A stretch of 59,994 nucleotides of DNA from Candidatus Kuenenia stuttgartensis (GTDB lineage: Bacteria > Planctomycetota > Planctomycetia > Pirellulales > UBA1268), in assembly GCA_945870505.1 (NCBI GenBank), contig CAMBSN010000006.1, forward strand, positions 1 to 59,994. The letters run 5' to 3'. Position numbers and translations under genes: made by a program. Position 1 is the first letter of the stretch. Every line of letters starts with the position of its first letter. Below the pieces are notes generated by a model, which saw only the letters and a program-made list of their open reading frames with translations, did no database searches and had not been told where the DNA came from. Positions 29,940 to 37,601 of this stretch are shown piece by piece.

Positions 29940-31105
29940 CGCGCCGCCTCGTAGAGCGCTGCCAGGTCGGTGGCCGCGACCGGCCGCGGATTGAAGCCAC
30001 CGGTCCACTGGGAGGCAGCGGCAGCGGCGAGGGCGGAGACGTCCGGGGCGTCGATGCCGCATCCATGAAGCGAGGTCTGCAGCCGCGCCGTGGCGAGGAG
30101 CCCGGTCAGCCAGTCGGCGAGCGTGGTGCCAGCCTCGCTGGCGGTGGCCGCGATTCCTACGTCGGCGAGCAGGTTGGCATAGGCTGATCCGCAGGCCGCG
30201 GCGTTGAATCGCACGACGTGCGGCAGCATCACCCCCACGGCCTGCCCGTGGACCACGTGGTGGGCCGCGGTGAGCGGGTTGGCGAGCGCGTGGGCCGCGC
30301 CGAGCATGGCGTTCTCGATGGCGAAGCCGGCCAGCGCCGCGCCAAACTGCACCGCCGATCGAGCATCGATGCTGCCGCCGCCGCTGACCACGTGTGGCAG
30401 GTTGGCGGCGAGCAGCCGCCAGGCCTCGCGGGAGAATGTCCGCGAGGCGGGAGTAGCCGCGGTGCTGACGTGGCTTTCAACGGCGTGGGCGAGGGCATCG
30501 ACACCGGTGAGCGCAGCGAGCGAGAGTGGCTGCGTGAGCGTGAGGTTGACGTCGAGGATCGCGACCCGAAAGGCGGCACGCGGGTCGCCGCAGGCCATCT
30601 TCATGCCCGTCTCATCGTCGGTGATCAGCGCAAACGACTGGGTCTCGCTTCCGGTACCGGCGGTTGTCGGCACCGCGATCGAGGGCAGCATCGGCCCGGT
30701 CGCCGTGCCGCGGCCGCGGTAGTCGCGCATCCGGCCGCCGCAGGAATGCAGGAAGTTGATCCCCTTGGCGCAGTCCATGGAACTGCCGCCGCCGAGGCCG
30801 ACGAGCAGGTCGGGCCGGAACGCCCGCGCCAGCGCCGTGCCCGCCTCGACCTCCGATGACGATGGATTCTCGGTGAATGCCGAGAACACCTCGGTGGCGA
30901 GGCCTGCGTCGCAGAGCGACTCGATTCCGGCCGCGGTGTGCCCGCACTCCACGATACCGCGGTCGCTTGTGACCAGCGCCCGCGTCGCGCCGAGGTCACG
31001 GGCGATCTCGCCGAGTCGGCGGATCGCGCCCGGGCCGACCACGAGCCGCGTGGCCGCCGTGAAGCTGAACGTCAGGGGGTCGGGGGAAGACACGCGGACG
31101 CTCAC
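29936..31105 (-). CDS. iron-containing alcohol dehydrogenase
   Basis: Group III alcohol dehydrogenase of 389 residues. NAD(P)-binding LGGGSSMDCAKGINFL, then PTTAGTGSE, and iron ligands in ILDVNLT (Asp), ALAHAVESH (His) and the AAHHVVHGQAVGVMLPH block. It interconverts an alcohol and an aldehyde. GTG at 31105 overlaps the ALDH stop (GTGA), so it is translated directly after ALDH; a longer frame upstream lies inside ALDH in another phase and is rejected. Pairing with ALDH suggests aldehyde made by one enzyme is passed to the other. Confidence 0.9.
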   Translation of the reverse strand: MSVRVSSPDPLTFSFTAATRLVVGPGAIRRLGEIARDLGATRALVTSDRGIVECGHTAAGIESLCDAGLATEVFSAFTENPSSSEVEAGTALARAFRPDLLVGLGGGSSMDCAKGINFLHSCGGRMRDYRGRGTATGPMLPSIAVPTTAGTGSETQSFALITDDETGMKMACGDPRAAFRVAILDVNLTLTQPLSLAALTGVDALAHAVESHVSTAATPASRTFSREAWRLLAANLPHVVSGGGSIDARSAVQFGAALAGFAIENAMLGAAHALANPLTAAHHVVHGQAVGVMLPHVVRFNAAACGSAYANLLADVGIAATASEAGTTLADWLTGLLATARLQTSLHGCGIDAPDVSALAAAAASQWTGGFNPRPVAATDLAALYEAAR

Positions 31106-32526
31106 CCCGCCGCCGCCGGCATCTGCAGGGCCCGCGACCGATAGAGGAAGTCGATGATGTTGCCCTCGTGCGGCTGCAGCCAGTCGAGCTTCGTGGTCGG
31201 GATGGCACCGAAGTTGAGCCGATCGATGTGCGTGCACTCCATGAGCCGGGAGCGGAAGGCCGCGTCGTTCGTAAGCGCCGAGCAGACGAGTGTGGGGCCG
31301 ATTGACTCGAGCATCCGCTCCTGTGGGCACTCGACCACGCTCACGAACGGAAACATGTATTCCGCCTTCGCGATCTCGGGCTCCGGAGTTGCGCAGTGGA
31401 CGACGGTGGGTCGGAGCCAGCCGCAGCGTTCGCCCTCCACGAACCGGTCGCCATAGTCGCCGGTGGCGTGGGTGACGCCGGGGGCCTTCAGCCCGGCCTC
31501 GATCTGGCCCCAGATTGCCTTGGCGGCACCGGGAATCGTGAAGGCGGCGAGCTTCGCGTCGGGATCGTCCGGCAACTTTACCTCTGTCGGGCCGAGCCGC
31601 TCCGAGAGGGCCGCCGCGATGGCCCGGGTGTGCCGGCTGGCGTAGATCGCCGAGGCGTTGATGCAGCCGCGGCCACTGTTGATCGCCACGCTTTCGCACA
31701 TCATGTCGAGATGGGCCGCCCAGTCGTCCACGCAATCGTCGCCGAGGATGATCTTCGAGAACCCGGGGCCGTGGACCTGCACGTCGGGATTGCTGCGATA
31801 CTGCTCGACGGTCTTGGCGCTGCCGAAGATCATGCTGCGACGGCAGCCGGTGAGGACACCGGCGCCGACGTCGGTGGCCCCCGGATAGAGACCGATCGCC
31901 TCGGCGGGGATGCCGGCCTCGACCATCGCGGCGGCCATGCGATAGGGCGTCCAGGGTTCCTGGCTGCCCGGCTTCATCACGAGCCCCACGCCCAACGCGA
32001 TCACCGGCAGCCAGAGCGTGTGCACGCCGGGCGAGTTGGAGGGGAGCACGAGGCCGAGCACGGGCGACTGTGCCTGATAGCTCACCGTCACGCCGCGATG
32101 CTCGGTGCCGTGGCCGCTCCAGAGAATCCGCGTGTCGAGGCCGCGGGAGAGGGCGTCGAGGATGCGGTCCATATTCGAGAGCACGAACATGTTCTTCTGC
32201 ATGTTAGCGCGGCAGAGGCTCTCGGGCAGGCCCGTCGTCGCCGACTGCTGCTTCACAAAGTCGTCAGGCGACTGCTTCGTGTCGCCGACGGTGACGGTCC
32301 CGTTGGCGTAGAGATTACCCGCCGTCTGCAGTCGCTCGACGATCTCCTCGGGATCGATCGCCAGCAGGGCCTTGCGGGCCTGCGCCGCCTTCTGCAGGTC
32401 GCGGCCCACGATGGCGCCGCCCACCTGGCTCACCTCGGCGACGGGCTGGCCGGTGAGAAAGTGGACGAGCGTCTCGCGCTCGATCGACTCGTAGGGTTTG
32501 CCGAAACGCCAGGCTGGGAGATGCAT
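31102..32526 (-). CDS. ALDH-superfamily acyl reductase-like protein (LuxC-like role)
   Basis: 474 residues from ATG 32526. Aldehyde dehydrogenase fold: LVLPSNSPGVHTLWLP (cofactor Asn region), FGSAKTVEQY (Rossmann loop) and the catalytic Cys in NSGRGCINAS. The general-base Glu of hydrolytic ALDHs (ELGGK position) is replaced by VHGPGFSKIIL, with no acid. Loss of that Glu is typical of CoA-acylating and LuxC-type acyl reductases, so reduction of an activated acyl group to aldehyde is more likely than aldehyde oxidation (inference). An extended frame to 32679 reads into repeat element E3 and is not real. Confidence 0.82.
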   Translation of the reverse strand: MHLPAWRFGKPYESIERETLVHFLTGQPVAEVSQVGGAIVGRDLQKAAQARKALLAIDPEEIVERLQTAGNLYANGTVTVGDTKQSPDDFVKQQSATTGLPESLCRANMQKNMFVLSNMDRILDALSRGLDTRILWSGHGTEHRGVTVSYQAQSPVLGLVLPSNSPGVHTLWLPVIALGVGLVMKPGSQEPWTPYRMAAAMVEAGIPAEAIGLYPGATDVGAGVLTGCRRSMIFGSAKTVEQYRSNPDVQVHGPGFSKIILGDDCVDDWAAHLDMMCESVAINSGRGCINASAIYASRHTRAIAAALSERLGPTEVKLPDDPDAKLAAFTIPGAAKAIWGQIEAGLKAPGVTHATGDYGDRFVEGERCGWLRPTVVHCATPEPEIAKAEYMFPFVSVVECPQERMLESIGPTLVCSALTNDAAFRSRLMECTHIDRLNFGAIPTTKLDWLQPHEGNIIDFLYRSRALQMPAAAG

Positions 32527-32598
32527 GGGTGTGGACCTTGGCTGGGAGAGCACGTGGTTTGTCGTTGAGATTCTAGCCGATTCGCCCAACCCGGCTTC

Positions 32599-32729
32599 GG
32601 GGCTGCCCGTGCCGCTCGCCGGACGTTCGCGTCGGCCCTCCAGGCCTCCGCTCTCTGCATGTCCGCTTCGCTTCGCCATCCATGGCTTTGCTCGCTCCCA
32701 TAGCCCGGCTCCACGGCACGGGCAGCCCC
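32599..32729 (+). repeat. 131-bp terminal-inverted-repeat element, copy E3
   Basis: GGGGCTGCCCGTGCC and GGCACGGGCAGCCCC ends. The inner hairpin GGCC/GGCC (32634-32646) belongs to the E1 subfamily. The left border reads on into CAACCCGGCTTC, which recurs inverted beyond the right border of E4, so E3 and E4 are arranged head-to-head. Confidence 0.78.
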
Positions 32730-32770
32730 GAGCCTTGCCTCTAGAGAGCTATAGAACCGATTGCGGCGAG

Positions 32771-32910
32771 GCTTCGGGCTATCCGTTTTCCGAGAGCCGG
32801 CGTTGCTGACCAGCGCAGCCATGGATGGCGAAGCGCAGTCAGCATCGAGAGAGCGGAGCCCAGGATGGGCGCAGCGAACGTCCGGCGACGGGGAACGAGT
32901 AGCCCGAAGC
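32771..32910 (-). repeat. 140-bp terminal-inverted-repeat element, copy E4 (inverted, diverged)
   Basis: Perfect 10-bp ends GCTTCGGGCT/AGCCCGAAGC. In the minus orientation it aligns with E2 and E5. Its inner hairpin is GCCCA/TGGGC around GGA (32858-32870), a third base combination that still pairs. A second stem pairs GCTGAC (32805) with GTCAGC (32838), GCGC with GCGC, and GCCAT with ATGGC. The remaining bases to 32998 hold no gene; a GC-rich tail repeats pieces of the element border. Confidence 0.75.
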
Positions 32911-32998
32911 CGGGTTGCGCGAACGCCCGGCGAACCTCGGCTTCGCCCACGCCGGGCTCCAGCGAAGCAAGGCAGGATGCCGAAGGCTTCGCGTGAAC

Positions 32999-34132
32999 TC
33001 AGTACACGCCAACCGTCGTCGTGGCCGCGAGTTTCCGGAACGGGCGGACGCCGCTGATGCCGTCCCAGGGATACTTCGCGTAGGGCCGCTCGCGCTCGCC
33101 CTCGTCCCGCTCCAGGAAGCCGGGAATAAAGGTTTCCTTGGTGAGCGTTGTGAGGCGGACGCGGCCCGTGCCGCCGTAGGGGACGACGCGATCCGGGTCG
33201 TCGAAATCCACGACTTCGATCACGGCCCGCGGCTGCGGGGCGTAGTAGGCGATCGTGTAGCCGTCGGCGGGCGTCACGGGCCGCGATGCGGCCAGGCCCA
33301 TCAGCGTGTTGCCGTAGGTGGGCGTCATGAAAGCGCCGTCGAGCAGTTCCTCAACCGCGAACCGCGTCCACTGCGGCGTGAACTCGGTGCCTCCCGAGAA
33401 GATGCCGGTGATCCCCACCTTGCCGAGCGTGGTGCCCTTCTTCTCGAGCGCCAGGGCGAGAGACTCGAGGAGTTTTGGCGTGGTGAACATGCAGCGGATC
33501 TCGTGACCCGCCTCAAGAACCGTGATCGCCTGATCGATGCAGTGCTGCTTGTAGGCCTCGAGGTGCTCCATCCAGCCCTTCTGGATCAGCTTGATCACCC
33601 AGCGGGGGTCGAGGTCGACGCAGAAGCAGATGCCGCCACGGTGCTGGGCGAGATGCTCGATCGAGAGCCGCAGCCGTCGCGGGCCCGAGGGGCCAAGCAT
33701 CAGCCAGTTGGCGCCCCGCGGGAAATACTTCTCGGGAAGCGTGTCGCTGAACATCTCGTAGTCGGTGCGGAAGTCGCGAGAGTTGACCCGTGACTTCGGC
33801 ACGCCCGTCGTGCCTCCCGTCTCAAAGACATAGATCGGCTGGTCGGCGAGCCCCTTCGGCACCCAGCGGCGAACCGGGCCTCCGCGGAGCCACTCGTCCT
33901 CGAAGGGTGGAAACTTCTTGAGGTCGTCGAAGCACTTCACGTCGGTGAGCGGATTGAACGGCAGGCTCTTCGCATACTCGAGCCAGAACGGGCAGCCGGT
34001 CGATTCGTGGAAGTGCCAGGCCATCATCTCGACGGTCTGGGCGTCGAGATTCGCACGGGCCTGCTTCACCGCCTCGTCGCTCGCGACTTCGAAGACCGGG
34101 GGCTTTTCCTGTGCGGATGCGGCACCTGGCAT
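32999..34132 (-). CDS. LuxE/PaaK-like acyl-activating enzyme (ANL superfamily)
   Basis: 377 residues. ANL adenylating motif YVFETGGTTGVPKSR near residues 105-119, then MLGPSGPRRLRLSIEH, FTTPKLLESL, GITGIFSGGTEFTPQ, TYGNTLMG and the YGGTGRVRLT block, all as in LuxE acyl-protein synthetases and phenylacetate-CoA ligases. It would form an acyl-AMP and pass the acyl group on. LuxE carries its acyl on a Cys near the C-terminus; here no Cys lies in the last 100 or so residues, so the acceptor may be CoA or a partner protein (inference). AGGA lies about 8 bases before ATG 34132. Same strand as ALDH/Fe-ADH, separated by E3 and E4. Confidence 0.82.
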   Translation of the reverse strand: MPGAASAQEKPPVFEVASDEAVKQARANLDAQTVEMMAWHFHESTGCPFWLEYAKSLPFNPLTDVKCFDDLKKFPPFEDEWLRGGPVRRWVPKGLADQPIYVFETGGTTGVPKSRVNSRDFRTDYEMFSDTLPEKYFPRGANWLMLGPSGPRRLRLSIEHLAQHRGGICFCVDLDPRWVIKLIQKGWMEHLEAYKQHCIDQAITVLEAGHEIRCMFTTPKLLESLALALEKKGTTLGKVGITGIFSGGTEFTPQWTRFAVEELLDGAFMTPTYGNTLMGLAASRPVTPADGYTIAYYAPQPRAVIEVVDFDDPDRVVPYGGTGRVRLTTLTKETFIPGFLERDEGERERPYAKYPWDGISGVRPFRKLAATTTVGVY

Positions 34133-34191
34133 GGGCGGATTCCTGGAGGGGGGAGGGCGCCGCGACGGAGGGTGCGGCAGGTCGTAGACGA

Positions 34192-34662
34192 TCAGCCGTC
34201 CGCAGGCGTTTCGGGCTGCGGCAGCGGTGTGCCGAGTTGTGCAAAGAGTTGGAGCACGCCATTGAAGTGGGCGAGGCGAGGGCCGTAGCGATCGATGAAC
34301 TCCCCAAGGGCGTACTCGCTGTCGGAGAAGTCGTCGGCGTTGTCGGCGGCCTCCTGGGCGAGGCTCGACAGGAACTCGGTGTGCACCTTGGAGAGCGACT
34401 CCGCGGCATGGCGGCATGCCTTGGCGAGTTGTGGATTGGCCTCTTTCCAGGCCTTCAGTTCCGCCATTCGCTGTCGCTGCTGCTGCGACACCTGGTTGAC
34501 CAGTTCGACGAGCAACTCGTTCGACCTGTGCTGCGACAGCACGAGGTCACGGAGCAATCGGTTCGTCTCGGCCAGATCACCGCTGACAGCCTGACGATTT
34601 CCCGCGGCGACCGTGCCGGCCGAGATGTCGAACTGGCTGAAGATCGGCGGAACGTCGCTCAT
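34192..34662 (-). CDS. helical hypothetical protein
   Basis: 156 residues, rich in Gln/Glu/Leu and probably a coiled coil from about residue 25 to 105 (ETNRLLRDLVLSQHRSNELL and following). No signal peptide or membrane segment. I do not recognise the family. It lies 59 bases upstream of the LuxE-like gene on the same strand and may be the first gene of that operon. Confidence 0.65.
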   Translation of the reverse strand: MSDVPPIFSQFDISAGTVAAGNRQAVSGDLAETNRLLRDLVLSQHRSNELLVELVNQVSQQQRQRMAELKAWKEANPQLAKACRHAAESLSKVHTEFLSSLAQEAADNADDFSDSEYALGEFIDRYGPRLAHFNGVLQLFAQLGTPLPQPETPADG

Positions 34663-34939
34663 GAATGTCCCATCCTGAGGGGATGCGGGGTCGTACGCTT
34701 CCGCACCAGACTCTTATCGTAGACGCACGAGGGCCTGTTTTCCACGGCTCGACCGCCGTCGCCGGCACCATCGGCAGGGTTTGCCCAGATTGGCAGCCGC
34801 TTCCGAGCCCTTGAATCAGCGGGTCGTCGGCCCGTTGGACTGCGGCTGTTCAAGTGGACGGCGGGGACGCCCGATGCATGGGAAGCCTCGCGCGGCGCCA
34901 GGGAAGGCGGTCGCGGCGGGGCGAGGGGGCGAGGCGGGC
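34663..34939. other. gap without recognisable gene
   Basis: Divergent region between the helical hypothetical protein and the gene before the SNF2 ATPase, so it should hold promoters for both. No copy of either repeat family and no clear promoter consensus. The open frame of the right-hand gene extends to 34781 through this stretch, but the added residues are low-complexity. Confidence 0.4.
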
Positions 34940-35452
34940 ATGCAGCAGCAGGCGGAGCCAGGCGGCGACGGCGCGGTATTCGGGTTCCTCACGGCGGTCG
35001 ATTCGCCGCTGCACGGACTGTTCGGCGGCTACCTCGTGGTCGACGCGGTCGGCCGGCCGCTGGAGTTTCACTGCACCGCACCGGTGAAGGTGAGCCGGGC
35101 GCAGCAGATCCTCTACGGCTCCACGCTCCACAGCCACCTTCACGGCCAGCAGATTGGCGGCGCGCTCCTCGCGGAGAGCAAGGCCTCGCCCACGATCGTG
35201 CTCACCGACCACGACGCGATGCTCCACGTCCGCCCGCACACGAAACTGCCGGTGGCGCTCGTCCGGCCGCTCGACGGCGAGTCGTTCGCGGCAGGGTTTG
35301 CGGTGGGCGAGTCGCACGTCACGACGCACGCTGGCGATCCCACCAACGAGGCCGCGATCCGCGATTGGCTCGCTACCTTGGCCCAGGCCGTCGATCTTCG
35401 TGAGCCCTTCGAGCGGATCCGCGCCGCGATCGAGGAGGCACAGCGGCACTGA
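34940..35452 (+). CDS. conserved-looking protein of unknown function upstream of SNF2 ATPase
   Basis: 170 residues from ATG 34940 (earlier in-frame starts at 34874 and 34781 add Arg/Gly-rich sequence). The core begins FGFLTAVDSPLHGLFGGYL, then RPLEFHCTAPVKVSRAQQIL and YGSTLHSHLHGQQIGGALL; the C-terminal part has a helical segment ending EPFERIRAAIEEAQ. No catalytic motif I can name, although conserved-looking His and Cys residues (FHC, HSHLHG, HVTTH) could bind metal. The SNF2 gene starts 44 bases downstream on the same strand, which suggests joint expression. Confidence 0.62.
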   Translation: MQQQAEPGGDGAVFGFLTAVDSPLHGLFGGYLVVDAVGRPLEFHCTAPVKVSRAQQILYGSTLHSHLHGQQIGGALLAESKASPTIVLTDHDAMLHVRPHTKLPVALVRPLDGESFAAGFAVGESHVTTHAGDPTNEAAIRDWLATLAQAVDLREPFERIRAAIEEAQRH

Positions 35453-35496
35453 CGTTCTCAGCCGCTCTTCGGTGGCATGGAACGAACAGGCATGGC

Positions 35497-37254
35497 ATGA
35501 ACGACAAGCCCGTGAACGCGGTGCGATCGATTCGCGGTGCCGATCTGGCGATCGGGCCGTGCCGCGTCCTGCCGTGGGGTGATCTGCGGATTCCTCGGCC
35601 GCCTGCGTTGCGGCTGCCGGTCGCCGGAGCGCTGCCGGCGGTCATTCGCGTCGATCTCGGCTTCACGCGGCCGAAGGTGACGAGCTACCGGTTCGCGCCA
35701 CCCGCCCAGGTGGCGGCACCGGCCGCGCCGCCTCGCGTGCTGCGGCCGGCTGAGCCCGCCGAGGTGGCCACGGTCGATGCCGCGCCACAGTCGGCGGCCG
35801 TGCGGCGGACGCGGATCGCGCCGCCGCGAGACGTGGTGAAGCTCTCCGAAAAGTTCTTCTACCTGCTCCAGCCCGACCTCGAGACGATGCTGCATGCGGG
35901 GAAGCTGGAGTTTCCGCGACAGCCGTTCCCGTTTCAGTTCGACGGCATGGCCTTTCTCATGCCGCGGCACTCCGCCGTGCTGGCTGATGAGATGGGTCTC
36001 GGCAAGTCGATGCAGGCGATCTCGTCGATCCGGCTGCTCGTGCGGAGTGGTGAGGCCCGTCGCGTGCTCGTCGTCTGCCCGAAGGGGCTCGTCTCCAACT
36101 GGGCCCGCGAGCTCGCCGACTGGGCGCCGGAACTCGTCGTGGCTGTGATCGAGGGTGACCAGCCGCGGCGGCGGTGGCAGTGGAGCCTGCCGGACGTGCC
36201 CGTCAAGCTCGCCAACTACGAGGTGCTCGTCCGCGACCGCGACCTTGTGGCCGAACTCGGCCTATCGTTTGACCTCGTGGTGCTCGACGAGGCCCAGCGG
36301 ATCAAGAACCGCGCCAGCCAGACGAACCAATCAGTCCGCTCGCTCGACCGCCGCCGCTCGTGGGCGCTGACTGGCACGCCGATTGAGAATAGCGCCGACG
36401 ACCTCGTCGGCCTGTTCGAGTTCGTGGCCCCCGGGCAGATCAGCGAGCGGATGACGCCGAAAGCGATGGGCACGGCGGTCTCCGACCACATCCTCCGGCG
36501 GACGAAAGACAAGGTGCTCAAGGACATGCCGCCGCGGCTCAACCGCGACGAGCGGATCGAGCTCACAGCCGAGCAGCGGGAAACCTACCGCCGGGCCGAG
36601 GAGGAGGGCGTGCTGCGGCTGGCCGACATGGGCCGCGAGGCCACGATCCAGCACGTCTTCGAACTCGTGCTTCGGCTCAAGCAGATCTGCAACTTCGATA
36701 CCGCTACGGGCGAGAGTGCGAAGCTCGAATGCCTCCAGGCGGAACTGGAAGAGGTGCAGGCCAGCGGCCGCAAGGCCCTCGTCTTTAGCCAGTGGGTCGA
36801 GACACTCGGCCGGCTCGAGGGAAGCCTGAAACGGTTTGGGGCGCTGCAGTACCACGGCGGGATGTCAACGGTGGCCCGCGACCAGACGATTCAGCGGTTC
36901 AAGAACGAGAAGAAGCACTCGGTGCTGCTGCTGTCGTATGGGGCAGGGGCCGTGGGCCTGAACCTGCAGTTCTCGCAGTACGTGTTTCTCTTCGACCGCT
37001 GGTGGAATCCGGCCGTCGAGGACCAGGCGATCAACCGGGCTCACCGCATCGGCGCCGCCGGCGCGGTGACCGTCACACGGTTCCTCTCCGTGGACACGAT
37101 CGAGGAGCGGATCGACGAGGTGCTCCGTCGCAAGCGGGATCTCTCCGAGACGATCCTCTCGCAGGCCGGCGAGCCCGCGTCGGCGGGGCTGACGGCGGAC
37201 GACCTCTTCGCGCTCTTCAAGCTCGCGCCGCCCCGGCAACGGGCGGCGGCGTAA
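35497..37254 (+). CDS. SNF2-family ATPase (SWI2/SNF2 helicase-like)
   Basis: 585 residues. Residues 1-110 are a proline/alanine-rich unknown N-terminus. The SNF2 motor follows: Walker A DEMGLGK with K170, motif Ia VVCPKGLVSNW, Walker B DEAQ at 264-267, motif III TGTPIENS, and the C-terminal helicase lobe with VFSQWVETL, GAGAVGLNLQ, DRWWNPAVEDQAINRAHRIG. It is a DNA-translocating ATPase acting on protein-DNA complexes or stalled polymerase. It lacks the N-terminal SWIM or HARP-type domains I can recognise. No methylase or nuclease adjoins it, so there is no support for a restriction role. Confidence 0.9.
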   Translation: MNDKPVNAVRSIRGADLAIGPCRVLPWGDLRIPRPPALRLPVAGALPAVIRVDLGFTRPKVTSYRFAPPAQVAAPAAPPRVLRPAEPAEVATVDAAPQSAAVRRTRIAPPRDVVKLSEKFFYLLQPDLETMLHAGKLEFPRQPFPFQFDGMAFLMPRHSAVLADEMGLGKSMQAISSIRLLVRSGEARRVLVVCPKGLVSNWARELADWAPELVVAVIEGDQPRRRWQWSLPDVPVKLANYEVLVRDRDLVAELGLSFDLVVLDEAQRIKNRASQTNQSVRSLDRRRSWALTGTPIENSADDLVGLFEFVAPGQISERMTPKAMGTAVSDHILRRTKDKVLKDMPPRLNRDERIELTAEQRETYRRAEEEGVLRLADMGREATIQHVFELVLRLKQICNFDTATGESAKLECLQAELEEVQASGRKALVFSQWVETLGRLEGSLKRFGALQYHGGMSTVARDQTIQRFKNEKKHSVLLLSYGAGAVGLNLQFSQYVFLFDRWWNPAVEDQAINRAHRIGAAGAVTVTRFLSVDTIEERIDEVLRRKRDLSETILSQAGEPASAGLTADDLFALFKLAPPRQRAAA

Positions 37255-37288
37255 CGATGCTGGACGGGCTCCCGCCTCCCGCTCGTCG

Positions 37289-37344
37289 CACAGGTTGTCA
37301 ACCTGTGTCTGTGTCTTGGCTGTAGCACAGGTTGTCAACCTGTG
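37289..37344. repeat. two CACAGG-family palindromes
   Basis: Identical 19-bp CACAGGTTGTCAACCTGTG at 37289-37307 and 37326-37344, 37 bases apart, right after the SNF2 stop and left of element E5. They belong to the convergent junction between the SNF2 and nuclease genes. Confidence 0.87.
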
Positions 37345-37369
37345 TGCCTTCCTGGGCTACCTCCCGCTC

Positions 37370-37499
37370 GGGACTGCCCATGCCCGTCGCCGGACGTTCG
37401 CCTCGGGCATCCTGCCCTCAGCTCACTCGATGCCGCTCTCGCTTCGCCATCCTGGCTGCGCTCGACCAGCAACGCCGGCTCTCGGGCACGGGCAGCCCC
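37370..37499 (+). repeat. 130-bp terminal-inverted-repeat element, copy E5
   Basis: Left end GGGACTGCCC (one mismatch to the family), right end GGGCAGCCCC. The inner hairpin GGGCA/TGCCC around TCC (37405-37417) places it with E2. Bracketed by CACAGG palindromes at 37326 and 37516. Confidence 0.82.
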
Positions 37500-37515
37500 T
37501 CGCTGCCTCTCGTAG

Positions 37516-37578
37516 CACAGGTTGTCAACCTGTGTGCCTCCCTGGGCTACCTCCCGCGCGGGGCTGCCCATGCCCGCA
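37516..37578. repeat. palindrome plus truncated element end
   Basis: CACAGGTTGTCAACCTGTG at 37516-37534 is followed by the same 25-base spacer as after 37344 and then by GGGGCTGCCCATGCCCG (37559 on), where the element stops. The block thus repeats 37321-37387 at a 190-base offset, a partial tandem duplication that lost the rest of the element. Confidence 0.75.
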
Positions 37579-37601
37579 CAAACCCCCGACAGCTGATTCG
37601 G

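Noticed and set aside
32599-32910. Insertion sequence
   Set aside because: Elements E3 and E4 have inverted ends but are only 131-140 bp and encode no transposase; no target-site duplication could be shown.
35497-37254. SNF2 ATPase as part of a restriction or defence island
   Set aside because: No methyltransferase, nuclease or other defence gene adjoins it; the neighbours are an unknown protein and repeats.
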